Origin: Paenibacillus sp. BIC5C1
GTDB taxonomy: Bacteria > Bacillota > Bacilli > Paenibacillales > Paenibacillaceae
Assembly: GCF_032399705.1 (NCBI RefSeq)
Contig: NZ_CP135922.1
Coordinates: forward strand, 1,116,001 to 1,180,000
Direction: 5' to 3'
DNA: 64,000 nucleotides
In this document: piece by piece, positions 17,076-24,906 of the stretch
How the letters are laid out: the number at the start of each line of letters is the position of its first letter
Numbering within the stretch: the first letter of the stretch is position 1
The notes under the pieces: model-generated
The model's database searches: none
Told to the model about the DNA's origin: nothing
What the model saw: the letters and a program-made list of their open reading frames with translations, nothing else
Position numbers and translations under genes: made by a program

Positions 17076-17810
17076 ATGTTCAAAAAAATCCTGTCTCTGT
17101 TCAAGTCACAGCCAGAGCTCGCGAACCAGATATCAGCTTCCGCTTCATCTTTACCGTCAATGGCTCCCATTCCCACACGTATGGTCCGCAGCCGACGCAA
17201 AAAAACGAAATCAGATGGAGATTGGACCCGTCAGCCAGAGGAACCAAGCACTGCCCAGCAGCTGCATGCTCTTCCGGGTGAATACAAAGTTCTGAACGAC
17301 TTGCTTGTTGCCAATACTAAGTCCCGCTCGGGTTATTCATCGATTGATCATGTCGTCATTGGTCCGCGGGGGATCTTCGTGATTGAGACACGAAACCTGA
17401 CGACAGGTGAGATTCGTGGCGGCCGAAGAGAGGCCAACTGGACAGTCAGCAGCAGCCGAATCAAGATGTATAACCCATTGATGCAGCACCGGGGGCATGT
17501 GGAGGCCATTCAGGCACACCTCGGCGATTATAAAAGAGTTCGTCTCGTCTCCATGGTGACATTCACCAATCGCTGCCGGATCAGTGTTGATCCAGCTGTG
17601 CGGTATGTCAATTCGGATGAACTGATTATCTATGATCATGAATTGGTGGAGACCATTCTGCGCAAAACGGAAAGGCTTGAGACCGAAGTCCCCGAAACGT
17701 TGTATAAGGAACAGGATATTCAGGCGATCTACAACATGTTGTCCGCAGTCAATTCCACGGATCCCCAGATTCGGGCTGACCATATGGAAAAGGCTAAAGG
17801 CATTAAATAA
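17076..17810 (+). CDS. NERD-domain (nuclease-related) protein
   Basis: 244 residues from ATG 17076, which follows ACGGAG at correct spacing; an in-frame upstream ATG at 17034 lacks a site. After a basic, low-complexity N-terminus (RSRRKKTKSDGDW), the NERD domain runs from about residue 70: LPGEYKVLNDLL, YSSIDHVVIGPRGIFVIETRN, EIRGGRREANWTVSSSRIKMYNPLMQ. The Asp and Glu in IDHVV and VIETRN are the expected catalytic positions of this nuclease-like fold. Biological role unknown. Alone between two terminators. Confidence 0.82.
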   Translation: MFKKILSLFKSQPELANQISASASSLPSMAPIPTRMVRSRRKKTKSDGDWTRQPEEPSTAQQLHALPGEYKVLNDLLVANTKSRSGYSSIDHVVIGPRGIFVIETRNLTTGEIRGGRREANWTVSSSRIKMYNPLMQHRGHVEAIQAHLGDYKRVRLVSMVTFTNRCRISVDPAVRYVNSDELIIYDHELVETILRKTERLETEVPETLYKEQDIQAIYNMLSAVNSTDPQIRADHMEKAKGIK

Positions 17811-17888
17811 GAGGAATCTGAACCTGTTACATCATCCATGCGCGATGAATTGAAACGAATAATACAACATAGCCAGTCATACTTATCA

Positions 17889-17921
17889 ACACGGTTGTCC
17901 TTCATGGATGACCGTGTTTTT
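17889..17921 (+). terminator. intrinsic terminator after the NERD gene
   Basis: ACACGGT and ACCGTGT pair around a 15-base loop, followed by TTTTT. Confidence 0.75.
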
Positions 17922-18147
17922 TGTTCTCTCCGTAATTGAGAATAGGACAGGCAGAAATGCAGCATAAGCATGCAGGCACATTGTCTTATACACCCAGTAT
18001 TTAACTTATGATAAAATAAAGACCAGATTACATAGTGATCTATCTATGTTATCCGAAAGGATATTTATGGAGTGAACTGTTCATGAATTGAAGTAGAGGT
18101 GGATGTAATACAGGTACATACATAAGATAAGGGGAAGATTATACGAT

Positions 18148-19047
18148 ATGAGATGGAATCATAGAATCAAAATGTTTACGGCCATTTTCAGCTTGGTTGC
18201 CGTTCTGACCGCATGTGGCGGTGGGGCGAAGGAAGCAACAACGAAGGAGCCAACCCAGGATGCTGGTACAGTAGCAACAGCGACCAATAGCTCGGACACT
18301 TCAACGGCTGACTCGTCGGCTGCAGATACGAATGCAGAAGACTCTGCGGACACATCCTCAGCATCCGGCGCAGCAGGGTCCTCGTCGGAAGACGGTAAGA
18401 TTGGACTGGATTCCACACTGGAGCAATTGAAGCAGGAGTATGCGGACAAGCTGGGCTATATCCGTGTGCCGCTTAATGATCATCCGGTGCGCAGGGTAAG
18501 TGAAGAAGGCTCCAAAAATATTAATATCGCCAACTATAGTGATGCGGTAGTGAATATGAACACAGGTATTCCAATCCATTCCGATTCACAGCGTTTGATC
18601 GATGATGCCTTTCCTTTTTTCACAACCGTTCAGGCACCAGAAGTGTCCTATGTATCATGGGAAGAAGCAACCAATCTGGAGCGTGCCATGGTGAAGACGT
18701 TGTTTATCTCTCGTCAGGCCCTGCTACTTACGGAGGATGCCATGAAGAACAAGGATTACACAAGCCAGTCCTTTACGGACTCAATGGAATTTTTCAAGAA
18801 TGCAGCAGAGTTCGACTCGATGGCACCTGTCGCGCAGCATACGTATGACATCACTTTAACGAAACTTTACGATAAAGCCCGCGACGTGTGGGGCAAGCTG
18901 GCTGCAATTGATCCGAAACAGGACGAAGCTGCATTTGCCGAGAAGTATACTGAAGCCAGAACAGAAGCGAATAACGTGATGGGGCTGCTGAATATTTTGC
19001 TATCTGCCAATGAAGAAGAACGTTTGGAGCAGACATACGGTAAATAA
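18148..19047 (+). CDS. lipoprotein of unknown function with Ser/Thr/Ala linker
   Basis: 299 residues with AAGGGGAAG before ATG 18148. Signal peptide and lipobox LTAC (Cys about residue 25), then a ~70-residue linker very rich in Ser, Thr, Ala, Asp and Glu, followed by a folded, mostly helical domain (about 95-299: LEQLKQEYADKLGYIRVPLNDHPV, WEEATNLERAMVKTLFISRQALLLTEDAMKNKDY). A surface-displayed role is likely; the family is not recognised. Single-gene unit with its own terminator. Confidence 0.72.
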   Translation: MRWNHRIKMFTAIFSLVAVLTACGGGAKEATTKEPTQDAGTVATATNSSDTSTADSSAADTNAEDSADTSSASGAAGSSSEDGKIGLDSTLEQLKQEYADKLGYIRVPLNDHPVRRVSEEGSKNINIANYSDAVVNMNTGIPIHSDSQRLIDDAFPFFTTVQAPEVSYVSWEEATNLERAMVKTLFISRQALLLTEDAMKNKDYTSQSFTDSMEFFKNAAEFDSMAPVAQHTYDITLTKLYDKARDVWGKLAAIDPKQDEAAFAEKYTEARTEANNVMGLLNILLSANEEERLEQTYGK

Positions 19048-19124
19048 ATATGATGTATCGTTGCAAGAGTATGTTTGGTGTAACTGGAATATATCAAAAA
19101 AAATCATAAACCAAAATCATCGCT

Positions 19125-19149
19125 CCTGGGCAATCTGCCCAGGTTTTTT
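19125..19149 (+). terminator. intrinsic terminator after the 18148 lipoprotein
   Basis: CCTGGGCA and TGCCCAGG form an 8-bp GC-rich stem with a 3-base loop, followed by TTTTTT. Confidence 0.88.
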
Positions 19150-19360
19150 GTTGCAGATGAATGTTCACTCCAAGTCTAATTCAGGTTAATAATAAGAAGG
19201 AAAGAAGATATTAGCGATTTGAAGGTTCAAAATGCGATATAATAAGCGTATTGGATACGTGAAATTTTACATAGAGTTATGGAAAGAGACTAACGGAGCT
19301 GGCTGCGTGTACATACCGAATCGTCACGAAGATTAGACGCTCTGGGCCGGAGGAATGTAA

Positions 19361-21130
19361 ATGATCAAGCTGTTGTACTACTTGAAGAAGTATCGAGTCG
19401 CCGCCATCGCAGCACTGGTCATGATGCTGATTGAATTGACGGTCGAACTGGCTCAACCCTATTTAATCTCGAAGATCATTGATAACGGTATCCAGCAAGG
19501 AGATCTGTCAGTGGTTTGGCTATGGGGTGGGGTGCTTGTGGGCAGTGCCGTCGTGGCGTTTGCCGCGGGTATTGCGAGTTCTTTTTTTGCGTCACATGCG
19601 AGCCTCGGCTTCGGTTACGATCTGCGGGAGAAGCTGTATGATAAAGTGCAAGCGTTCTCTTATGCAGTGTTTAACCGTTTTGCCACATCATCCCTGATTA
19701 CCCGATTGACCGGGGATGTTACACAGGTGCAGGATACGGTGTTTATGAGTCTGCGATTCATGACGCGTGTGCCGCTGGTGGTGATTGGGAGCATGATTAT
19801 GGCGGTAGTGGTGAATCCGAAGTTGGGTCTGCTGCTCGTTGTGATGGTGCCTGTGCTGCTCGTGTTTGTTATCTGGATGATCAAAAAGGCAGCGCTGCTG
19901 TTCCGCAATGTGCAGCGCAGACTGGATGCCGTTAACGGTGTCATCCAGGAAAATCTGACAGGCATCCGGCTGATCCGTGTCTTCGTCCGGATGGGCCACG
20001 AGATTGAACGCTTCGCCGGGTATAGCGGCAAGCTGATGAAGGGCACAATCTCCGCGCTGCGCTTGACGGAGACGACGATGCCATTCATGCTGTTCATGAT
20101 GAATGGCTGCATCATCGCCGTGCTATGGTTTGGACGACGTGACATCACTACCGGAAGTGCAACCGTGGGTGAAGTGGTCGCCGTCATTAACTATCTGCTT
20201 CGCACTATTGGCGCCATGTCTGCACTGTCATGGATTCTGGTGACTTTCTCCAGAGCGAGTGCTTCGGCACAGCGGCTTAATGAAGTTTTTGATACGGAGG
20301 AAGTCTCGGAAGCAGGTCAATCGATGGAAACAGACCGTTCTGCACAAACGGGTAAAGGGAAAGGCAATTCTGTTATCCAGGGTGCAGTTGATTTTCGGGG
20401 TGTAGGATTCAGCTATCCAGGCAGTGAAATTACCGTGCTGGAGGACATTACATTCTCAGCCAAACGAGGTGAGCGAATCGCCATCATGGGAGCGACGGGC
20501 TCCGGTAAATCCTCACTGGTACAGCTTATACCAAGGCTTTATACCGAAGATCAAGGCAACGTGCGTATCGATGGTAATGATGCAGAACAGTTGGACATTT
20601 CCACATTACGCGGAGCCATTGGTTATGTGCCGCAGGAGGTGGTCCTCTTTACCGGATCGGTACGCGATAACATCGCCTGGGGGCGGGAGGACGCAACGCT
20701 CGAAGAGATTAAGGAAGCAGCGCGGCGTGCCCAAATTCACGAGACTATTGAGAATCTGCCGAATGGCTACGATACACAACTGGGACAGCGGGGAGTCAAT
20801 CTGTCGGGTGGACAGAAGCAGCGGCTCTCGATTGCCCGTGCATTGATTCGTCGTCCAAGCATCTTGATTCTGGATGACAGTACAAGTGCTCTCGATGTAG
20901 CCACGGAAGCAAGGCTGCTGGGAGCACTGGAAGAGCTGTCGTGTACAACGTTCATTATTACGCAGAAGATCAGTTCAACCACCTCTGCGGATCTGATTCT
21001 GCTGTTGGACGATGGACGTCTGATTGGACAGGGGAAACATGAGGATCTGATGGATTCATCCGAACTGTATCGCCGAATCTATGAATCACAATACGGGGAG
21101 GGTACACCACATGTTCAAAGCATTCATTGA
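19361..21130 (+). CDS. heterodimeric ABC exporter subunit with degenerate catalytic site (BmrC/YheI-like)
   Basis: 589 residues: a six-helix transmembrane domain (about 1-310) fused to an ATP-binding domain. Walker A GATGSGKSS begins at residue 377 and the signature LSGGQKQR is canonical. The Walker B is LILDDS, with Asp506 replacing the catalytic Glu, and the switch histidine is Gln535 (IITQKIS). This is the known asymmetry of heterodimeric multidrug exporters such as BmrCD, LmrCD and TM287/288: this subunit carries the inactive site's Walker B but supplies the good signature. It overlaps the next gene by 20 bases. Substrate unknown, drugs or lipids likely. Confidence 0.9.
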   Translation: MIKLLYYLKKYRVAAIAALVMMLIELTVELAQPYLISKIIDNGIQQGDLSVVWLWGGVLVGSAVVAFAAGIASSFFASHASLGFGYDLREKLYDKVQAFSYAVFNRFATSSLITRLTGDVTQVQDTVFMSLRFMTRVPLVVIGSMIMAVVVNPKLGLLLVVMVPVLLVFVIWMIKKAALLFRNVQRRLDAVNGVIQENLTGIRLIRVFVRMGHEIERFAGYSGKLMKGTISALRLTETTMPFMLFMMNGCIIAVLWFGRRDITTGSATVGEVVAVINYLLRTIGAMSALSWILVTFSRASASAQRLNEVFDTEEVSEAGQSMETDRSAQTGKGKGNSVIQGAVDFRGVGFSYPGSEITVLEDITFSAKRGERIAIMGATGSGKSSLVQLIPRLYTEDQGNVRIDGNDAEQLDISTLRGAIGYVPQEVVLFTGSVRDNIAWGREDATLEEIKEAARRAQIHETIENLPNGYDTQLGQRGVNLSGGQKQRLSIARALIRRPSILILDDSTSALDVATEARLLGALEELSCTTFIITQKISSTTSADLILLLDDGRLIGQGKHEDLMDSSELYRRIYESQYGEGTPHVQSIH

Positions 21131-22952
21131 ACCTTTCCGTCAGCCCCCACCGCCGATTGATCCCGAGACGCTGAAGGCAGGTGGAGGTCGCAAACCGAAG
21201 GCAAGGGCGAAGAACTGGTCCGGTACGTTAGGCCGGATCTGGGCGTATCTGGCCCGTCGCAAGGTCAAGCTGACGATGGTGCTGTTGATGGTATTTGCCA
21301 GTTCCGCGCTCGCTTTGCTTGGACCTTATATGGTCGGTGTAGCTGTGGATAAATTCATTGATGGAGAAGCAACGAGTTCCAGCTGGACGACATTTTTATT
21401 GGGTCTGGTGGCCGTCTATGTTCTCTTTTCCTTGTCGTCATGGCTGCAAAATATATGGATGATCGAAATTGCACAGGAGACCGTGTTCCGCATGCGGTAT
21501 GATCTGTTCTCCCATCTGCACAAACTGCCGATTCCATTCTTCGGCAAGCGTCAGCAAGGAGAGATCATGAGCCGGGTCACCAACGACATTGAGAATGTCA
21601 GCGGTACGCTGAACAGCTCGGCCATCCAGATTTTCTCCAGTGTGTTAACACTAATCGGAACGTTTGGCGTGATGCTTTGGTTAAGTCCGCTGCTGACCTT
21701 GCTTACATTTATCGTCGTACCGCTGATGGCCATTGGCATGCGCTGGATTACGCGTAGAACCGGCCCATTGTTCAAGCAGCGTCAACGTAATCTCGGCGAA
21801 CTTAATGGGTACATTGAGGAAACCTTGTCCGGCCAGAAGATTATCAAGGCTTTCTCGCAAGAGGAACGGGTCATTCGCGGGTTTGAGGAACGAAATACGA
21901 AAATCCGGTTGTCTGGTTTCTGGGCACAGACCATCTCCGGTTTTATTCCAAAGCTGATGAATGGCCTGAACAACCTGAGCTTTGCGATTGTCGCAGGCAT
22001 CGGCGGGATCTTGGCGATTCAAGGTTCCGTTACAGTCGGCGTGATTATCATTTTCGTAGAATATGCCCGTCAGTTTACCCGTCCGCTCAACGATCTGGCC
22101 AACCAGTGGAACACATTGCTGTCTGCGATTGCTGGGGCAGAGCGCGTGTTCGAGGTATTGGATGAGGATGAAGAAGCGAAGGATGAAGGTGCAGCAGTAT
22201 CTCTTGAAAAGGTAGAGGGAGCCGTTCGCTTCGACAAAGTATCCTTTGGATACGATGAAGGACGCAATATTTTGCATGAAATTAACTTTGAAGCCAAGCC
22301 GGGCGAGATGATTGCTCTGGTAGGTCCGACCGGAGCAGGGAAAACAACATTGATTCAGCTGTTATCCCGCTTCTATGATCCTACATCCGGTACACTAACG
22401 GTGGATGGACGTGACATTACGACCATTCGGCGCGAGAATTTACGCTCACATATGGCATTTGTTCTTCAAGATTCATTCCTGTTCCAGGGCACGATTCGGG
22501 AAAATATCCGTTTCGGCCGCCTGGATGCGACCGACGAAGAGGTGGAAGCTGCTTCGAGGCTGGCAAATGCGCATTCGTTCATCATACGGATGAAGGATGG
22601 GTATGACAAAGTGCTTCAGGCCGACGGAAGTGGCATCAGTCAGGGACAGAAGCAGCTACTTGCGATTGCCCGGGCAATTCTGGCTGATCCGTCCATCCTT
22701 GTATTGGACGAGGCGACCAGCAGTATCGATACCGTCACGGAGATCAAAATCCAGGAAGGGCTGCAGCGCCTAATGCAAGGCCGCACCAGCTTTGTTATCG
22801 CTCACAGGCTGAACACGATCCGCCAAGCCGATCGTATTCTTGTACTGAAGGATGGTCAGCTCTTGGAGCAAGGTTCGCATGACGCATTGCTCGAACAAGG
22901 TGGCTTCTACAGCGAACTGTATTACAGTCAGCTGCGGAACAAGGCGCAATAG
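21111..22952 (+). CDS. heterodimeric ABC exporter subunit with intact catalytic glutamate (BmrD/YheH-like)
   Basis: 613 residues from ATG 21111, preceded by GGGGAGGG within the end of the partner gene. Transmembrane domain about 50-345, then the nucleotide-binding domain: Walker A GPTGAGKTT, Walker B LVLDEATSSID with Glu534, switch FVIAHRLNTI. The signature is degenerate (ISQGQKQ instead of LSGGQKQ), which is exactly the complement to the partner subunit. The two therefore form one active and one inactive ATP site. No regulator is adjacent; a strong terminator follows. Confidence 0.92.
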   Translation: MFKAFIEPFRQPPPPIDPETLKAGGGRKPKARAKNWSGTLGRIWAYLARRKVKLTMVLLMVFASSALALLGPYMVGVAVDKFIDGEATSSSWTTFLLGLVAVYVLFSLSSWLQNIWMIEIAQETVFRMRYDLFSHLHKLPIPFFGKRQQGEIMSRVTNDIENVSGTLNSSAIQIFSSVLTLIGTFGVMLWLSPLLTLLTFIVVPLMAIGMRWITRRTGPLFKQRQRNLGELNGYIEETLSGQKIIKAFSQEERVIRGFEERNTKIRLSGFWAQTISGFIPKLMNGLNNLSFAIVAGIGGILAIQGSVTVGVIIIFVEYARQFTRPLNDLANQWNTLLSAIAGAERVFEVLDEDEEAKDEGAAVSLEKVEGAVRFDKVSFGYDEGRNILHEINFEAKPGEMIALVGPTGAGKTTLIQLLSRFYDPTSGTLTVDGRDITTIRRENLRSHMAFVLQDSFLFQGTIRENIRFGRLDATDEEVEAASRLANAHSFIIRMKDGYDKVLQADGSGISQGQKQLLAIARAILADPSILVLDEATSSIDTVTEIKIQEGLQRLMQGRTSFVIAHRLNTIRQADRILVLKDGQLLEQGSHDALLEQGGFYSELYYSQLRNKAQ

Positions 22953-22959
22953 AATAAAA

Positions 22960-23006
22960 AAGAGCGAGTAACTGAACCTCAAAAGGGTTCGAGTACTTGC
23001 TCTTTT
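22960..23006. terminator. intrinsic terminator between convergent genes
   Basis: A long hairpin (AGAGCGAGTA... pairing with ...GTACTTGCTCT) is followed by TTTTT. It lies between the ABC exporter and the convergent oxidoreductase and probably serves both. Confidence 0.8.
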
Positions 23007-23011
23007 TGCTG

Positions 23012-24028
23012 CTACAAGTCGGACATCCCAGTTTCTTGAGCAACTATGGAAGATAGATCATCTGTGATAACATCCCTCTGGATGACAATTTTTCCTCTCA
23101 TATTCCGGGTGTCGTAATATTTATGAGCTTCGGCTACACCTTGGCGGGTAAAGGGGAATACGTTGTCTACATGTATATCGAGCTTATTCGTCTGAATCCA
23201 TTGGATAAACGCTTCCCAGTCGTTAGCATTGGGGCTGATTAAGGCAAACTGGGCATCAATTCCTCGGATGAGAGGTTGCTTAACAATCGCCGGATTTACA
23301 AGGGAAATGAACGTCCCATTATTCTTTAATATGCTGTAATTTTTCAGTTCTGTTGCTCCGATTCCCGTGACTTTATCGACAACCGGGTCGCGAACCATAT
23401 CCAGCACGACATCAACAGGACTCAAAATCTCAGCAAAGTCGGTTGTTGTATAATCAATGACTTCGTCGGCACCGAGCTGAAGAACAAATGAATGATTATG
23501 GGCCCGAGCCGTGGTGATCACATAAGCGCCGTGTTGTTTGGCTAATTGTATGGCGATATGTCCTACGCCACCTGCACCGGTGTGGATCAGAATACGCTGT
23601 CCCGGCTGCAGTTTACCATAGTGAAATAAGGCTTGCCAGGCCGTCATGCCGGACGCAGAGACCGAAGCAGCTTCTGCATCGGAAAGGGACTGCGTTATCA
23701 CAGCAAGATCGGATTCTTCCACTGCGACATATTCAGCGTAACCACCTCCTGTACGAGACACCGCAATAACGCGATCCCCGGTTTGTACACGAGTAACCTT
23801 TTCCCCTGTGGCCACGACGATTCCAGTTATATCGACTCCAAGAACATAAGGGAATTGGGTGGGCATGAAATGCCTGAATGTTCCGCTCCTAATCAGTTGA
23901 TCCGCTGAAGATACTGTGGTCGCCTTCATCTCCACGAGCACCTGTGTATCACTAATATGTGGTATATCGAGCTCCTGCTCCGCAAAAACCTCCGAGCCTC
24001 CGTAATTTTCTATCACTACTGCTTTCAT
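23012..24028 (-). CDS. zinc-independent medium-chain oxidoreductase (quinone oxidoreductase-like)
   Basis: 338 residues from ATG 24028 (GGAGG 6 bases upstream); a longer frame exists but its extension is non-protein-like. N-terminal GroES-like domain (MKAVVIENYGGSEVF, VLGVDITGIVVATG, GDRVIAVSRTGGGYAEY) and Rossmann domain with GQRILIHTGAGGVGHIAIQLAKQHGA, the NADP-binding motif of the quinone oxidoreductase branch. Likely reduces quinones or alpha,beta-unsaturated aldehydes. It is divergent from a TetR gene with a shared palindrome in between, so it is probably that regulator's target. Confidence 0.86.
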   Translation of the reverse strand: MKAVVIENYGGSEVFAEQELDIPHISDTQVLVEMKATTVSSADQLIRSGTFRHFMPTQFPYVLGVDITGIVVATGEKVTRVQTGDRVIAVSRTGGGYAEYVAVEESDLAVITQSLSDAEAASVSASGMTAWQALFHYGKLQPGQRILIHTGAGGVGHIAIQLAKQHGAYVITTARAHNHSFVLQLGADEVIDYTTTDFAEILSPVDVVLDMVRDPVVDKVTGIGATELKNYSILKNNGTFISLVNPAIVKQPLIRGIDAQFALISPNANDWEAFIQWIQTNKLDIHVDNVFPFTRQGVAEAHKYYDTRNMRGKIVIQRDVITDDLSSIVAQETGMSDL

Positions 24029-24125
24029 CATAGTCCTCCATTCGGTATTGCTGGCTGTCAGTTGATTTGTTCCCAGCCGTTCAATATAATGATCGTACTT
24101 ATAATGGGATTGGACGACAATTGTT

Positions 24126-24169
24126 AAAACAGTGGAATGTGTATAATATTGAACACAATCTACTGTTTT
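24126..24169. promoter_or_regulatory. 44-bp near-perfect palindrome in the divergent promoter region
   Basis: Outer arms AAAACAGT (24126-24133) and ACTGTTTT (24162-24169), inner arms GTGT and ACAC, centre AATATT. Comparing the block with its reverse complement I count 36 matches in 44. It contains TATAAT at 24142-24147. Probable operator for the adjacent TetR protein. Confidence 0.68.
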
Positions 24170-24204
24170 GTTCAAACTCAGATCCGATAATAAAAGGAGT
24201 AAAA

Positions 24205-24768
24205 ATGGACAGAAGAATACAAAAATCACGTGAATCGATTATAGAGGCCTTTATTCAACTGCTGTCCGAAAAAAATTTCGAGCAAATCACGATTAATCAA
24301 ATTGCAGAGCGAGCGAATGTAAGTCGCGGAACGGTTTATTTGCATTTTATGGACAAGTTTGATTTGTTGGATCAGTGTATAAAATCCCATTTGGTGGAAC
24401 TGATCGAGAGCAGTCTCTTCTGCGGAGTCACTGGCATATTTCCTTCCAAAGAAGCTCTGCTGCACAGTTTTCGGTATCTGAAAGAACATGACCTATTCTA
24501 TGGTGCAGTGTTGGCTGATCAAAGTGTTCCGGAATTTCGAACTCGCTTGCAAGCTGCTCTGTTGAGAGGACTGGATAAACAAATCGACATGAGTGGCATC
24601 AATCAGGGAAGGAACAAGGGGATTATGATTCAATTCCTTGCTTCCGCGCTGGCTGGCATGATTGAATGGTGGATTACCTCAGCCGAACCGTACTCCGTAG
24701 AAGAATTGGTTGATGAATTATGGATTCTGATGGAACGCAATCAAATGACACCTGTACCTCACGTATAG
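24205..24768 (+). CDS. TetR-family transcriptional regulator
   Basis: 187 residues from ATG 24205 with AAAAGGAG upstream. The helix-turn-helix lies in residues about 8-52: SRESIIEAFIQLLSEKNFEQITINQIAERANVSRGTVYLHFMDKFDLL. The C-terminal domain is short and helical, with MIEWWITSAEPYSVEELVDELW as in the TetR_C_8-like group that often controls oxidoreductases. Divergent from the oxidoreductase gene; autoregulation and control of that gene are inferred from the 44-bp palindrome. Confidence 0.86.
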   Translation: MDRRIQKSRESIIEAFIQLLSEKNFEQITINQIAERANVSRGTVYLHFMDKFDLLDQCIKSHLVELIESSLFCGVTGIFPSKEALLHSFRYLKEHDLFYGAVLADQSVPEFRTRLQAALLRGLDKQIDMSGINQGRNKGIMIQFLASALAGMIEWWITSAEPYSVEELVDELWILMERNQMTPVPHV

Positions 24769-24833
24769 AGGAGAGTTGCTGGGGTTTACTGATTGTTGTG
24801 TTCGGTTGATAGATAGTTATCATCAAAAAAAAG

Positions 24834-24877
24834 AAAGAGCAGGAATGAGGGCATAGTGCCCTACATTCCTGCTCTTT
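24834..24877 (-). terminator. strong intrinsic terminator of the DUF4832 gene
   Basis: AAAGAGCAGGAATG pairs with CATTCCTGCTCTTT, with an inner GGGC/GCCC pair. On the minus strand it is followed by CTTTTTTTT. It is about 30 bases downstream of the minus-strand stop. Confidence 0.85.
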
Positions 24878-24906
24878 GCATTTTCACTAGTCGAATCAAT
24901 CACAGA

